Source of the DNA: Thermocrispum agreste DSM 44070
Lineage (GTDB): Bacteria > Actinomycetota > Actinomycetes > Mycobacteriales > Pseudonocardiaceae
NCBI RefSeq assembly: GCF_000427905.1
Contig: NZ_ATYX01000007.1
Location: 1 to 64,000, forward strand
Reading direction: 5' to 3'
DNA: 64,000 bases
The position numbers and the translations under genes are program-made. Below are positions 8,222 to 15,867 of this stretch, in pieces. Under the pieces are notes generated by a model that ran no database searches, was not told the DNA's origin, and worked only from the letters and a program-made list of their open reading frames with translations. Each line of letters opens with the position of its first letter. The stretch's first letter is position 1.

Positions 8222-9325
8222 TCAGCCCGCCTGACGCTTGAGGAAGTCCACCATCCTGGGGAAGACGTCGCGCGCGACGTACCGCCCCATGAACACGTCC
8301 TGGTGACCATAACCGTCGAAGATCTCCAACTCGTGGCGGCCCGGCGCGACGGCTTCCAGCCGCTCGTAGCACACCTGGTTGGAGTCGGTGAAGACGCGAT
8401 TGGCCGTCCCGGTGGTGAGCAGCACGGGGGTGCGGATCTCGGCGGCCGCGGCGAAGTAGTCCTCGGGCAGGTCCGGGTGGCGCCGCCGGTCGTAGGTCAC
8501 CGCCTGCCCGGCGCGCACCATCTTGGCCACGTGCCGGTAGTAGGAGAACCCCGTCGGGCCGTACAGGTCGGCGCTGCGCTCGTGGGTGACCGGGTGCAGG
8601 TTCTCGTGCCGGTACAGCGCGGGGTGACCGCTTCCCCACATCAAGCTGAGCATGTGGCAGGCCGACGTGTCGCACTCCGGGTGGAACAGGCCGATCAAGC
8701 GGGCGATGAACCCGCCGCGCGAGCAGAGCGGCTGCTCGCTCCACTTGGGCCCGATCCAGCGCAGCCCCAGCAGATCTTCCAGGATCACCGGCGCCACGGC
8801 CAACTTGATCCGGGACCACAGCGGCACCCGCGGGGTCAGGCCGACGCTGTTGGCGACGATGCTGCGCACGCGCCCGGCCACCCCGTCGACCTGGCCGAAC
8901 ACCGCCATCATGATGGCGGTCGAGCCGAGGCAGTGGGCGATGACGTGCACCGCGTCCACGCCCGTGGTCCGCGCAATCAGCTCCAGCGCCGGGGCGAAGT
9001 CGTAGCGGGCCACTTCGTCCAGCGTGTCGCGCCTGCCTTGGGTGTTGTACGGGTGCCGGTTGCTGAACCGGACGTCGGCCGTCCAGACGTCGGTGAACCC
9101 GTTGTCCAGCAGAAAGCTCACCAGGTTCCGGTGCTCCGGCATGATGAACATGTCGCTGGACGTGGTCAAGCCGGACACCACCAGCACCACGTCGTCGCAC
9201 GGCTGACGGCAGAACCGCAGCAGGCTCAGCTCCAGGCCGTCCTCGGTGCGGTAGCGATACGTGGACACGTCGGCGCCGCGGACACCGTCCAGCGTGTACT
9301 GCGGAATGGAACGCTGGGGACCCAC
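8222..9325 (-). CDS. alpha/beta hydrolase with a Cys at the nucleophile position
   Basis: A 367-residue alpha/beta hydrolase; GTG at 9325 with GGAGGT upstream. The core strands and oxyanion segment VVLVVSGLTTSSDMFIM are followed by the nucleophile elbow VIAHCLGSTA, where Cys replaces the usual Ser. A late Asp region (TGTANRVFTDS) and the His of DGYGHQDVF complete a triad. Cys nucleophiles are known in dienelactone hydrolases and PHA synthases. It is first gene of the leftward operon ending in the GMC oxidoreductase, and resembles the hydrolase half of fused GMC-hydrolase proteins. Its promoter region is shared with a divergent TetR gene rich in TGTTCTC sites. Esterase, lactonase or thioesterase activity is possible. 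Confidence 0.85.
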   Translation of the reverse strand: MGPQRSIPQYTLDGVRGADVSTYRYRTEDGLELSLLRFCRQPCDDVVLVVSGLTTSSDMFIMPEHRNLVSFLLDNGFTDVWTADVRFSNRHPYNTQGRRDTLDEVARYDFAPALELIARTTGVDAVHVIAHCLGSTAIMMAVFGQVDGVAGRVRSIVANSVGLTPRVPLWSRIKLAVAPVILEDLLGLRWIGPKWSEQPLCSRGGFIARLIGLFHPECDTSACHMLSLMWGSGHPALYRHENLHPVTHERSADLYGPTGFSYYRHVAKMVRAGQAVTYDRRRHPDLPEDYFAAAAEIRTPVLLTTGTANRVFTDSNQVCYERLEAVAPGRHELEIFDGYGHQDVFMGRYVARDVFPRMVDFLKRQAG

Positions 9326-9630
9326 TTGGCACCTCCGTCCCGCCGGCTGCGCACCGCGCGCTCCCTCGCGTCAGCACGGTAGCCGACCGATGTGCGCCCG
9401 CGCGCCCCTTGCCGCCCGGCGTGCGGGCACGGTGGGCCAGTGCCGGAGGCGGGGCCCCACCCCCAGAAGCGGCCCCGCCCCCGCGAGAATCCCTCCCCCT
9501 GCCGTCGGATCCCTGTACACTGGTCTTGACAGAGAACACTGTTCTCGACGGAGAGAGTAGTCAACCAATCTGTTCTCCGTCAAGAACACGCGATCAGAAA
9601 AGTTGACGGTGTTCTCGTCGACGAGTAAGG
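9326..9630. promoter_or_regulatory. divergent promoter region with repeated TGTTCTC half-sites
   Basis: The region separates the hydrolase operon from the TetR gene. It contains a perfect 15-bp palindrome GAGAACACTGTTCTC (9532-9546), a spaced inverted repeat TGTTCT-N6-AGAACA (9571-9588), another TGTTCTC at 9610-9616 and a 12-bp palindrome CTCGTCGACGAG (9614-9625). A TTGACA hexamer at 9526-9531 overlaps the first palindrome. The half-site cluster is the natural target of the adjacent TetR regulator; that link is inference. The left half (9326-9515) shows nothing recognisable. Confidence 0.6.
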
Positions 9631-9639
9631 ATGCCTGAC

Positions 9640-10392
9640 ATGCCGAGCGCCGAAGCCGCGAAGAGCGCACCACAGCGCGTCCCGTCGCGGCGCGAGCGAT
9701 TCCGCCAGGCCACGATCGACGAGATCAAGATGTACGCCCGCGAGCAGATGGCCGCGGGTGGCCCGGCCAGCTTGTCGCTGCGCGCAGTGGCCAGGGACAT
9801 GAACATCACGCCGTCGGCGTTGTACCGGTACTTCTCCGGTATCGACGACCTGATCACCGCTTTGTGCGTGGACGCCTACCACGCCGTCGGCGACGCGGTG
9901 GGCGCGGCAGTGGGCGAGCTTCCCGAGGACGATCACGTCGGCCGCTGGCGCGCCTACGCCAACAGCTTCCGCGGCTGGGCGCTGGCCAACCCGTCGGACT
10001 TCGCCCTGATCTACGGCACACCGTTGCCCGGGTACAAGGCCCCACCGGAGATCACGCAGGCGGCGGCGTTCCGCTACCTCAGCGTGGCACTGCGCACGGT
10101 GGCTTCCGCAGTCGCCGCGGGTGCGATCGACCTCGAGCGCAGCTTGCTGTCCTACACCCCGGATCTCGACCCGGACCTGGTGGCGCACTGGGACAAGCTC
10201 GGCCTGCACCTGGATCCGCAGGTGGCCGCGATCACGGCGGGCGCGCAGGTGACCGTGCAAGGCCACCTCACGCTGGAGCTGTTCGGCCACTTCAACTGGC
10301 TGCGCAACGACATCGACCACGTGTGGGAAGGGCACCTGCGGGCGATGATGATCGCCATGGGCTTCGACCCGCAGGAGCTGCCGGCAGCCTGA
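9640..10392 (+). CDS. TetR/AcrR-family regulator (WHG-type C-terminus)
   Basis: The ATG at 9640 lies nine bases after AGTAAGG; an in-frame ATG at 9631 is too close to it. The 250-residue product has the N-terminal TetR helix-turn-helix (LSLRAVARDMNITPSALYRYFSG) preceded by a basic arm (SRRERFRQATIDEIK). The C-terminal ligand domain includes WALANPSDFALIYGTPLPGY, typical of the WHG/TetR_C_25 subgroup. It is divergent from the hydrolase/oxidase/GMC operon and probably represses it and itself through the TGTTCTC sites between them. The inducer is likely the operon's substrate but is unknown. Confidence 0.88.
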   Translation: MPSAEAAKSAPQRVPSRRERFRQATIDEIKMYAREQMAAGGPASLSLRAVARDMNITPSALYRYFSGIDDLITALCVDAYHAVGDAVGAAVGELPEDDHVGRWRAYANSFRGWALANPSDFALIYGTPLPGYKAPPEITQAAAFRYLSVALRTVASAVAAGAIDLERSLLSYTPDLDPDLVAHWDKLGLHLDPQVAAITAGAQVTVQGHLTLELFGHFNWLRNDIDHVWEGHLRAMMIAMGFDPQELPAA

Positions 10393-10442
10393 CCGGCAGG
10401 ACCGCGGCCGCCCGGGGCGATCCGGCCGGAGACGCACACCCC

Positions 10443-10471
10443 TTGACCGCACTCCACCGTCGGCGTACATT
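10443..10471 (+). promoter_or_regulatory. promoter of the ArsR-SRPBCC operon
   Basis: TTGACC (10443-10448) and TACATT (10466-10471) are separated by 17 bases, a near-consensus housekeeping promoter. The palindrome GTTAATTAAC follows at 10482-10491, just before the ArsR start codon. It is well placed as an operator for autorepression. Confidence 0.6.
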
Positions 10472-10494
10472 GAACCGATCAGTTAATTAACCAG

Positions 10495-10842
10495 ATGGTT
10501 CCCATGGCGAACGATCAGCTCAGCGTGGTTTTCGCGGCATTGGCCGACCCGACACGGCGTGCCATCCTGGCGCGGCTGGCCGAGGGCGAGGCCACCGTCG
10601 GCGAGCTGGCCGAACCGTTCGAGATGAGCCTGCCCGCGGTCTCCAAGCACCTGAGGGTGCTGGAACGTGCCGGGTTGATCACCCGCGGCCGCAACGCCCA
10701 GTGGCGGCCGTGCCGGCTCCAGGCCGCCCCGTTGCGTCAGGTGGCGGACTGGGTCGGTAACTACCAGCAGTTCTTCGACGACAGCTACCGGCGCCTCGAC
10801 GACTATCTGGACCGCATCCGGCACCAAGGAGACACCCCATGA
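10495..10842 (+). CDS. ArsR-family HTH regulator
   Basis: A 115-residue winged-helix protein: LADPTRRAILARLAEGEATVGELAEPFEMSLPAVSKHLRVLERAGLITR is the complete ArsR/SmtB helix-turn-helix, followed by a wing and C-terminal helix. The metal-binding Cys/His sets of arsenic or zinc sensors are missing, placing it with the non-metal group (SdpR/YdhH-like) usually paired with an SRPBCC protein. There is no clear ribosome site before ATG 10495 or ATG 10504, so translation may be nearly leaderless. The stop overlaps the start of the SRPBCC gene (ATGA). Autoregulation through the palindrome upstream is likely. Confidence 0.9.
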   Translation: MVPMANDQLSVVFAALADPTRRAILARLAEGEATVGELAEPFEMSLPAVSKHLRVLERAGLITRGRNAQWRPCRLQAAPLRQVADWVGNYQQFFDDSYRRLDDYLDRIRHQGDTP

Positions 10843-11348
10843 GCGGCACCACGGGCAGCGCGGTCATCACCACCCCGGCCGACACCCAGATCGTCATCAC
10901 CCGGACGTTCGACGCACCACGCCAGCTGGTGTGGGACGCCTTCACCAAGCCGGAGCACGTGCGCAACTGGTGGGGGCCGCGGAAGTACGACAACCACATC
11001 ACCGAGATCGACCTCCGTCCGGGCGGATCCTGGCGATTCGGCCAGCGCGGCCCGGACGGCATGGAGGTCGTCTTCGGCGGCACGTATCGCGAAATCGATC
11101 CGCCGCGGCGCGCCGTCTACACCGAGCGCTGGCTGAACATGCCCGCCGAGCTCGGTGGCGGCGCGGACGGCAGCCCGGAAGCGGTGATCACGGTGACGTT
11201 CGACGAGCACGACGGCCGCACCACGGTGACCACCGTGTGCGAGTACGGCTCGCGCGAGGTCCGCGACGCGGTGCTGGCCTCCGGCATGGAATCCGGGATG
11301 CAGGAGTCCTACGACCGCATCGACGAGATCCTGGCCACCCTCGGCTGA
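10839..11348 (+). CDS. SRPBCC/AHSA1-domain protein
   Basis: A 169-residue START-like (AHSA1) protein; its ATG overlaps the ArsR stop by four bases and follows AAGGAG. The family pattern is clear: ITRTFDAPRQLVWDAFTKPEHVRNWWGP at the N-terminus, LRPGGSWRF in the middle, and the C-terminal helix ESGMQESYDRIDEILATL. These proteins form a hydrophobic cavity for small ligands. ArsR-AHSA1 pairs are common in actinobacteria, with proposed roles in stress responses, but the ligand is not known. Confidence 0.88.
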   Translation: MSGTTGSAVITTPADTQIVITRTFDAPRQLVWDAFTKPEHVRNWWGPRKYDNHITEIDLRPGGSWRFGQRGPDGMEVVFGGTYREIDPPRRAVYTERWLNMPAELGGGADGSPEAVITVTFDEHDGRTTVTTVCEYGSREVRDAVLASGMESGMQESYDRIDEILATLG

Positions 11349-11478
11349 GGGCTGCCAGCCGGCCACCGCGGCGGACCGGAAGCGTCGCACCGGCCGGCCC
11401 GCGACGCGTCGGACCAGGTGCGACAAGCCGGACGAAATTCGCTTGCCCGCCCGCGACGCGGCTGGGCAAGCTGGCGCC

Positions 11479-11982
11479 ATGCAGATCAGGCAGGCGGAAC
11501 CTGAGGACTGGGATTCGATCTGGCCGTTCTTCCAGCGGATCGTCGCCGAACAAGAGACCTACACCTACGATCCCGCGATCGACAAGGACAGCGCCGAACG
11601 CTTGTGGATGCAGCTCGAGCCGCCCGCGCACACCGTGGTCGCGGTCGACGACACCGACCCGGACCAGCGGATCGTGGGCTCGGCGACCATGTACCCGAAC
11701 CGGCCGGGCCCGGGCTCGCACATCGCCAGTGCCTCGTTCATGGTCGACCCGGACCGGCACGGCAAGGGCATCGGCCGCGCGCTCGGCGAGTACATGATCG
11801 ATTGGGCCAATCGCAGCGGCTATCGGGGCATTCAGTTCAACGCCGTGGTGGAGACCAACGCCCCCGCGGTGCACCTGTGGCAGTCGCTGGGTTTCCGCAT
11901 CATCGGCACGGTTCCCGGGGCGTTTCGCAGCCGCAAACACGGATACGTCGGCCTGCACGTGATGTTCCGCGAGGCCGGGTAG
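11479..11982 (+). CDS. GNAT-family N-acetyltransferase
   Basis: A 167-residue acetyltransferase. ATG at 11479 fits the family start (MQIRQAEPEDWDSIWPFFQRIV). The acetyl-CoA-binding motif A is seen as ASASFMVDPDRHGKGIGRALGEYMIDWA, with Q/R-x-x-G-x-G/A represented by RHGKGIGRA. The C-terminal NAPAVHLWQSLGFRIIGTVPGAF is the usual motif B region. The YTYDP segment recalls phosphinothricin/methionine sulfoximine-type acetyltransferase relatives. It ends ten bases before galT, but no functional link is evident. The substrate is unknown. Confidence 0.85.
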   Translation: MQIRQAEPEDWDSIWPFFQRIVAEQETYTYDPAIDKDSAERLWMQLEPPAHTVVAVDDTDPDQRIVGSATMYPNRPGPGSHIASASFMVDPDRHGKGIGRALGEYMIDWANRSGYRGIQFNAVVETNAPAVHLWQSLGFRIIGTVPGAFRSRKHGYVGLHVMFREAG

Positions 11983-11992
11983 CGTTCGGCAC

Positions 11993-13021
11993 ATGCACAA
12001 GAGCACGATCCGTCTGGCCGACGGCAGGCAGCTGATCTACTTCGACCGCGAGCCCGGCGCCGATCGGTCCGCGGAGGACAAGCGCGACCTGCCGCCGTTG
12101 TCCGCGCAGAGCCAGCTGCGGCACGACGTGTTGCAGGACGAGTACGTCGTGGTCGCCACCCATCGGCAGGGCCGCACGCACCTGCCGGCGGCGGACGAGT
12201 GCCCGCTGTGTCCTTCGCGGGAAGGCAGGCTCACCGAGATTCCCGCCGAGGACTACGAAGTCGTGGTCTTCGACAACCGCTTCCCGTCGCTCACCCCGCC
12301 CGGCGGTCACTGCGAGGTGATCTGCTTCAGCAGCGACCACACCGCATCGCTCGGCTCGTTGCCGGACGACCGGATGGAGCTGGTGCTGGCCGCGTGGGCG
12401 GACCGCACGGCGGAGCTGACCACCCAGCCCGGTGTCGAGCACGTCTTCCCGTTCGAGAACCGGGGTGTCGAGGTCGGGGTGACGCTGCATCACCCGCACG
12501 GCCAGATCTACGCGTTCCCGTTCGTGCCGCCCAGGGCCCGGCGGATGCTGGAACAGGCCCGCAACCACTACCACCGCACCGGCAGCAACCTGTTCGCCCA
12601 GGTGTTGGCCAACGAACTGGACGCGGAGGTGCGCATCGTCGAGCACACCACGCACTGGACGGCCTTCGTGCCGGAGGCCGCGCGGTGGCCGGTGGAGCTG
12701 CACGTCTACCCGAACCGGCAGGTGGCCGACCTGACCGAGCTCACCGCGGTGGAGCGGCAGGACTTCGCGTCGCTGTATCCGCGGCTGCTGCGCAAACTCG
12801 ACGCGCTCTACGACCAACCCCTGCCCTACCTCGCCGGCTGGCAGCAGGCCCCGGTGGCCATCGACCGGGACATGGCCTACTTGCGGCTGGAGCTGGTCTC
12901 GCCGCGGCGAGCCGCGGAGAAGCTGAAGTACCTGGCCAGCGTCGAGACGTTGATGGGCGCGTTCCTCAACGACGTCCGCCCCGAGGACACCGCCCGGCGG
13001 CTGCGCGAACTTCCTGGCTGA
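11993..13021 (+). CDS. galT: galactose-1-phosphate uridylyltransferase
   Basis: A 342-residue enzyme of the Leloir pathway that moves UMP between UDP-glucose and galactose-1-phosphate. The active-site motif HHPHGQ is present; the His between Pro and the first His pair is the uridylylated residue. CPLCP near residue 71 and downstream His residues give the metal site. The length is normal for the family. ATG at 11993 is the only sensible start. No galK or galE lies next to it; an exported aldose 1-epimerase is 18 kb away. Convergent with the asparaginase gene. Confidence 0.93.
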   Translation: MHKSTIRLADGRQLIYFDREPGADRSAEDKRDLPPLSAQSQLRHDVLQDEYVVVATHRQGRTHLPAADECPLCPSREGRLTEIPAEDYEVVVFDNRFPSLTPPGGHCEVICFSSDHTASLGSLPDDRMELVLAAWADRTAELTTQPGVEHVFPFENRGVEVGVTLHHPHGQIYAFPFVPPRARRMLEQARNHYHRTGSNLFAQVLANELDAEVRIVEHTTHWTAFVPEAARWPVELHVYPNRQVADLTELTAVERQDFASLYPRLLRKLDALYDQPLPYLAGWQQAPVAIDRDMAYLRLELVSPRRAAEKLKYLASVETLMGAFLNDVRPEDTARRLRELPG

Positions 13022-13044
13022 TCGGCGACCCGGCCGGGCAGGCA

Positions 13045-13075
13045 GCGGGCGGACAGTCAACCGACAGCCGCCCGC
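13045..13075. terminator. weak stem between convergent galT and asparaginase genes
   Basis: GCGGGCGG (13045-13052) pairs with CCGCCCGC (13068-13075), a perfect 8-bp stem with a 15-base loop. It sits between two convergent stop codons. No T run follows, so this is only a candidate. Confidence 0.35.
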
Positions 13076-13129
13076 CGGACAACCAGCACACCAACCGAAA
13101 AGCCAGCCAGGCAGGCACCAGCCGGGCGG

Positions 13130-14176
13130 TCAGCCGGGCTGCACCACGCCGGACCGCTGGACGACCGGCGCCACCCGCTCGGCCAGCGTCCCGGCCAGGC
13201 GCACGCCGTCACCGCCGGAACCGGCCGCGTCGGCGAGAAACCCAGCAACCCGGTTCGGCTCGACCCCGCAGAGCACCAGCCCGGCGGCGGTGAGCTGGTC
13301 ACGCGGGCGTGGTGAGCCGTCGGCGACCTTCACCGCCACCGCCGACCCGTCGGGCAGCGCCGCGATCTGCACGCCTTCGTACCCGTCCTTGGCGATCAGC
13401 CCCGGCACCTGCCGGATCAGCCTGGTCACCGACCGATCGGTGCCGCCGAGCATCTCGGGATGACGGCGGATCGCCTCGGCGACGGCGGCTTCGGCCGTCT
13501 GCGGCTGCGCGGTGGCGATGGCCGCGGCGGCACGTGCCAGCCCGCGCAGCGTGACGGCGAACAGCGGCGCTCCGCAGCCGTCGACGGCCACATGGGCCGG
13601 ACGCTCACCGGCCAGCTCCGTGACCGTCGCCGCGATCGCCTGCTGCAGCGGATGCGCAGGGTCGAGATAGCCGGCGGTCGGCCAGTCGTTGCCGCGCGCC
13701 GTGGCCAGCATCGCCGCATGCTTGCCAGAGCAGTTCTGTACCAGCCTGCTGGGTGGTTGCCCGGCCGCCACGTGCGCGTCACGCACCGCCTGGTCGAGCG
13801 GGCGGTCCGCGGGGTTGCGCAGCTCGTCCTCACCGACCCCGGCCTCGGCCAGGATCCGGCGAACCCCGTCGACGTGCCGTCGTTCCCCGGAGTGGCTGGA
13901 CGCGGCCAGCGCCAGCAGGTCCGGCGGCAAGCGCAGACCGAGCCGCACCATGGCCGCCGCCTGTACCGGTTTCATGGCCGAGCGGGGATAGTGCACCGCA
14001 TCCGGCTCCCCGGTCGCGAACACCACGTCGCCATCCGGCCCCAGCACGATCATCGAGCCGTAGTGCACGCTCTCGACCAGACCCGAGCGCAGTACGTAGG
14101 CGAGTGGTTCGTGTTTCGGCGGCAGGTCGGCACGAAGCGTGGGGCGGCCGGATCCGGCTGGCGATGACAGGCTCAC
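13130..14176 (-). CDS. L-asparaginase, class 3 (Rhizobium etli type)
   Basis: A 348-residue asparaginase_II-family enzyme that would hydrolyse Asn to Asp and ammonia. GTG at 14176 has GGAG ten bases upstream; a GTG at 14245, inside the upstream gene, would add 23 residues but lacks a ribosome site. The residues known from the R. etli enzyme are present: Ser and Lys of SAMKP, the Cys and Lys of NCSGKHAAML, and the second Cys of VDGCGAP, which together form the unusual Ser-Lys and zinc site. No signal peptide is seen, so it is probably cytoplasmic. Its start lies close to the end of the SMP-30-like gene on the same strand. Confidence 0.88.
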   Translation of the reverse strand: MSLSSPAGSGRPTLRADLPPKHEPLAYVLRSGLVESVHYGSMIVLGPDGDVVFATGEPDAVHYPRSAMKPVQAAAMVRLGLRLPPDLLALAASSHSGERRHVDGVRRILAEAGVGEDELRNPADRPLDQAVRDAHVAAGQPPSRLVQNCSGKHAAMLATARGNDWPTAGYLDPAHPLQQAIAATVTELAGERPAHVAVDGCGAPLFAVTLRGLARAAAAIATAQPQTAEAAVAEAIRRHPEMLGGTDRSVTRLIRQVPGLIAKDGYEGVQIAALPDGSAVAVKVADGSPRPRDQLTAAGLVLCGVEPNRVAGFLADAAGSGGDGVRLAGTLAERVAPVVQRSGVVQPG

Positions 14177-14235
14177 CCGGCCAGTCTCCACACCGCCCGG
14201 CAGGCGGGTCAAAGCGGCGGACACGAAATGTGTCC

Positions 14236-15159
14236 TCACGCCCACCCGGTCAGCCCGGACGGCATGACCACGACGTTCCTCCCGATCGGGCTGCCGAAGT
14301 ACAACCAGCCGTCCCGCTCCCGCACCGCACTGAGCACCGACACCCCGGCGATCCTTCCCCGGTACTGCCGCACCACGGTGCCCGACTCGTCCATGGCGGC
14401 CGCCCCCACCGACGACGTGATCCGCAGTCGCTGCGGCAGCCGGCCCACGACGTCACGGACCGGCTTCGGCGCGTGCCGCAGCACGTCGAACGACCGCACC
14501 CTGGGGCTGGCCAGCGCGACCCAGATCAGCCCGTCCGATCCGGTGGAGGCGTTGTCCGGATAACCGGGAAGGTTCGCGGCGAACACGTCGCTGGTGCCCG
14601 CGCGGCTGCCGGAGAGCCGCAGCCGGGTGATCCGGCGCTCCGCCGTTTCGGCCACGACCACGAACGACTCGTCCGGGGCGAGGGCCACCCCGTTGGCGAA
14701 ATGCAATCCGGTGAGCAGCTCCTCCACCCTGCCGTCCGGGCAGCGCCGCAGCAGCCGCCCGGTTCCTGCCCGGTGCAGCAGGCTTCTGCGCCACTGGGCC
14801 GGGTCGAAGTGGGTGGACGAATCACTGAAGTAGATCGTGCCGTCACCGGCCACCGCCGCGTTGTTGCACGCCCGCAGATCGCCGCCGCCCACCAGCGTGC
14901 GCGCGGCGCCACCGGCGAGCGACACGACCGCCAGCCCGCGTGGCCCGCAGCATGCCAGCAGCTCGTCCTCGCCGTAGAACTCCAGGCCGTAGACGCGCCC
15001 GTCGAGCTGGGCGATCGTCTCGACGGCACGGCCGGTCTGGCTGACCCGCAGGATGCGTCCGTCGGACAACCCGGTGTACACGCAGCCTTCGGCGTCGACG
15101 AGGACGTCCTCGGGGCCCTCACCGGTCAGCGGGACGAGCTTGGCGTCGCGAAACCCCAT
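14236..15159 (-). CDS. SMP-30/strictosidine-synthase-like beta-propeller
   Basis: A 307-residue protein; ATG at 15159 follows AAAAGGGACG. It reads as repeated beta-propeller blades: GPEDVLVDAEGCVYTGLSDGRILRVS, VYGLEFYGEDELLACC, NNAAVAGDGTIYFSDSS, LHFANGVALAPDESFVVVAET and PDNASTGSDGLIWVALASP. This is the pattern of gluconolactonase/SMP-30 and strictosidine-synthase-like hydrolases. Their Glu and Asn metal ligands are matched by GPEDVLV and FANGVAL. A lactonase or esterase role is likely. It sits 66 bases after the histidine phosphatase gene and may be read from the same transcript. Confidence 0.82.
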   Translation of the reverse strand: MGFRDAKLVPLTGEGPEDVLVDAEGCVYTGLSDGRILRVSQTGRAVETIAQLDGRVYGLEFYGEDELLACCGPRGLAVVSLAGGAARTLVGGGDLRACNNAAVAGDGTIYFSDSSTHFDPAQWRRSLLHRAGTGRLLRRCPDGRVEELLTGLHFANGVALAPDESFVVVAETAERRITRLRLSGSRAGTSDVFAANLPGYPDNASTGSDGLIWVALASPRVRSFDVLRHAPKPVRDVVGRLPQRLRITSSVGAAAMDESGTVVRQYRGRIAGVSVLSAVRERDGWLYFGSPIGRNVVVMPSGLTGWA

Positions 15160-15225
15160 GACGTCCCTTTTCTACCGGAGTGCCGCCACGGCGACACCGC
15201 ACAGGCGACCGGACGCAGGCAGCGG

Positions 15226-15867
15226 CTACCGGAACGTGAACAGGTGCCTGCGCGGTCCCTCGAAGTGCCCGTGCTCGTTCAGCGACACCAGGGTCAGCCC
15301 GGACCGGCCGCTGATGATCTTGGTGATCGCACCGTTGGCCATGAACCGGTTGAACACCCAGAACAGCCCGGCTTGATCCCCGACCACGCGGGCGGCGAGC
15401 GCGGCGATCACGCCGCCGGAGGTGAACACCAGCGCGTTCTGGCCAGGACCGAGCTCGCCGACCACGGTGTCCAGCGCCCCGTTGACTCTGGCGGCGAACT
15501 CCTGCCAGCTCTCCGCGGACCGGCCGTCCCCCGGTCCTGCCGCCACCCACGCCTGCAGCGCCCGGTCCAGCACCCGCTGGTAGGCGCGCTGGTCGGTGGT
15601 CTGCGGCTCTTCCGGCGCGTAGGCGAACACGTCGGCGAAGTCGTACTCGTTCCACCTGGCGTCCTGATCCGGGGTGAAGCCCGCCGCGACGGCCGTGTCC
15701 CGCTGGCGCGCCATGCTGCCGCTGCGCACCACGGCGAACTCCACCTCGCGGCGCCGCAGCTCCTCCCCCACGACGACGCTCTGTTCCTTGCCCAGCGGGG
15801 ACAGCTTGTCGTAGTCGGCCGCGCCGAACGACGCCTGGCCGTGCCGGACGAGATAGATCGCGCCCAT
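15226..15867 (-). CDS. histidine phosphatase family protein (phosphoglycerate-mutase fold)
   Basis: A 213-residue protein whose ATG overlaps the stop of the upstream phosphotransferase gene by one base (TGATG). The phospho-histidine motif YLVRHGQASFG is at residues 5-15, with the second Arg in MARQRDTA and a late ALVFTSGGVIAA in place of the usual VVSHG; the second catalytic His position is thus replaced, as in several bacterial branches. The likely reaction is phosphate-ester hydrolysis. It is the fourth gene of the acyl-CoA dehydrogenase operon; the natural substrate is not evident. Confidence 0.88.
   Translation of the reverse strand: MGAIYLVRHGQASFGAADYDKLSPLGKEQSVVVGEELRRREVEFAVVRSGSMARQRDTAVAAGFTPDQDARWNEYDFADVFAYAPEEPQTTDQRAYQRVLDRALQAWVAAGPGDGRSAESWQEFAARVNGALDTVVGELGPGQNALVFTSGGVIAALAARVVGDQAGLFWVFNRFMANGAITKIISGRSGLTLVSLNEHGHFEGPRRHLFTFR

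Noticed and set aside
6245-9382. A 1045-codon + strand frame over the hydrolase operon
   Set aside because: Antisense to four genes with intact catalytic motifs and ribosome sites; the translation has no family resemblance.
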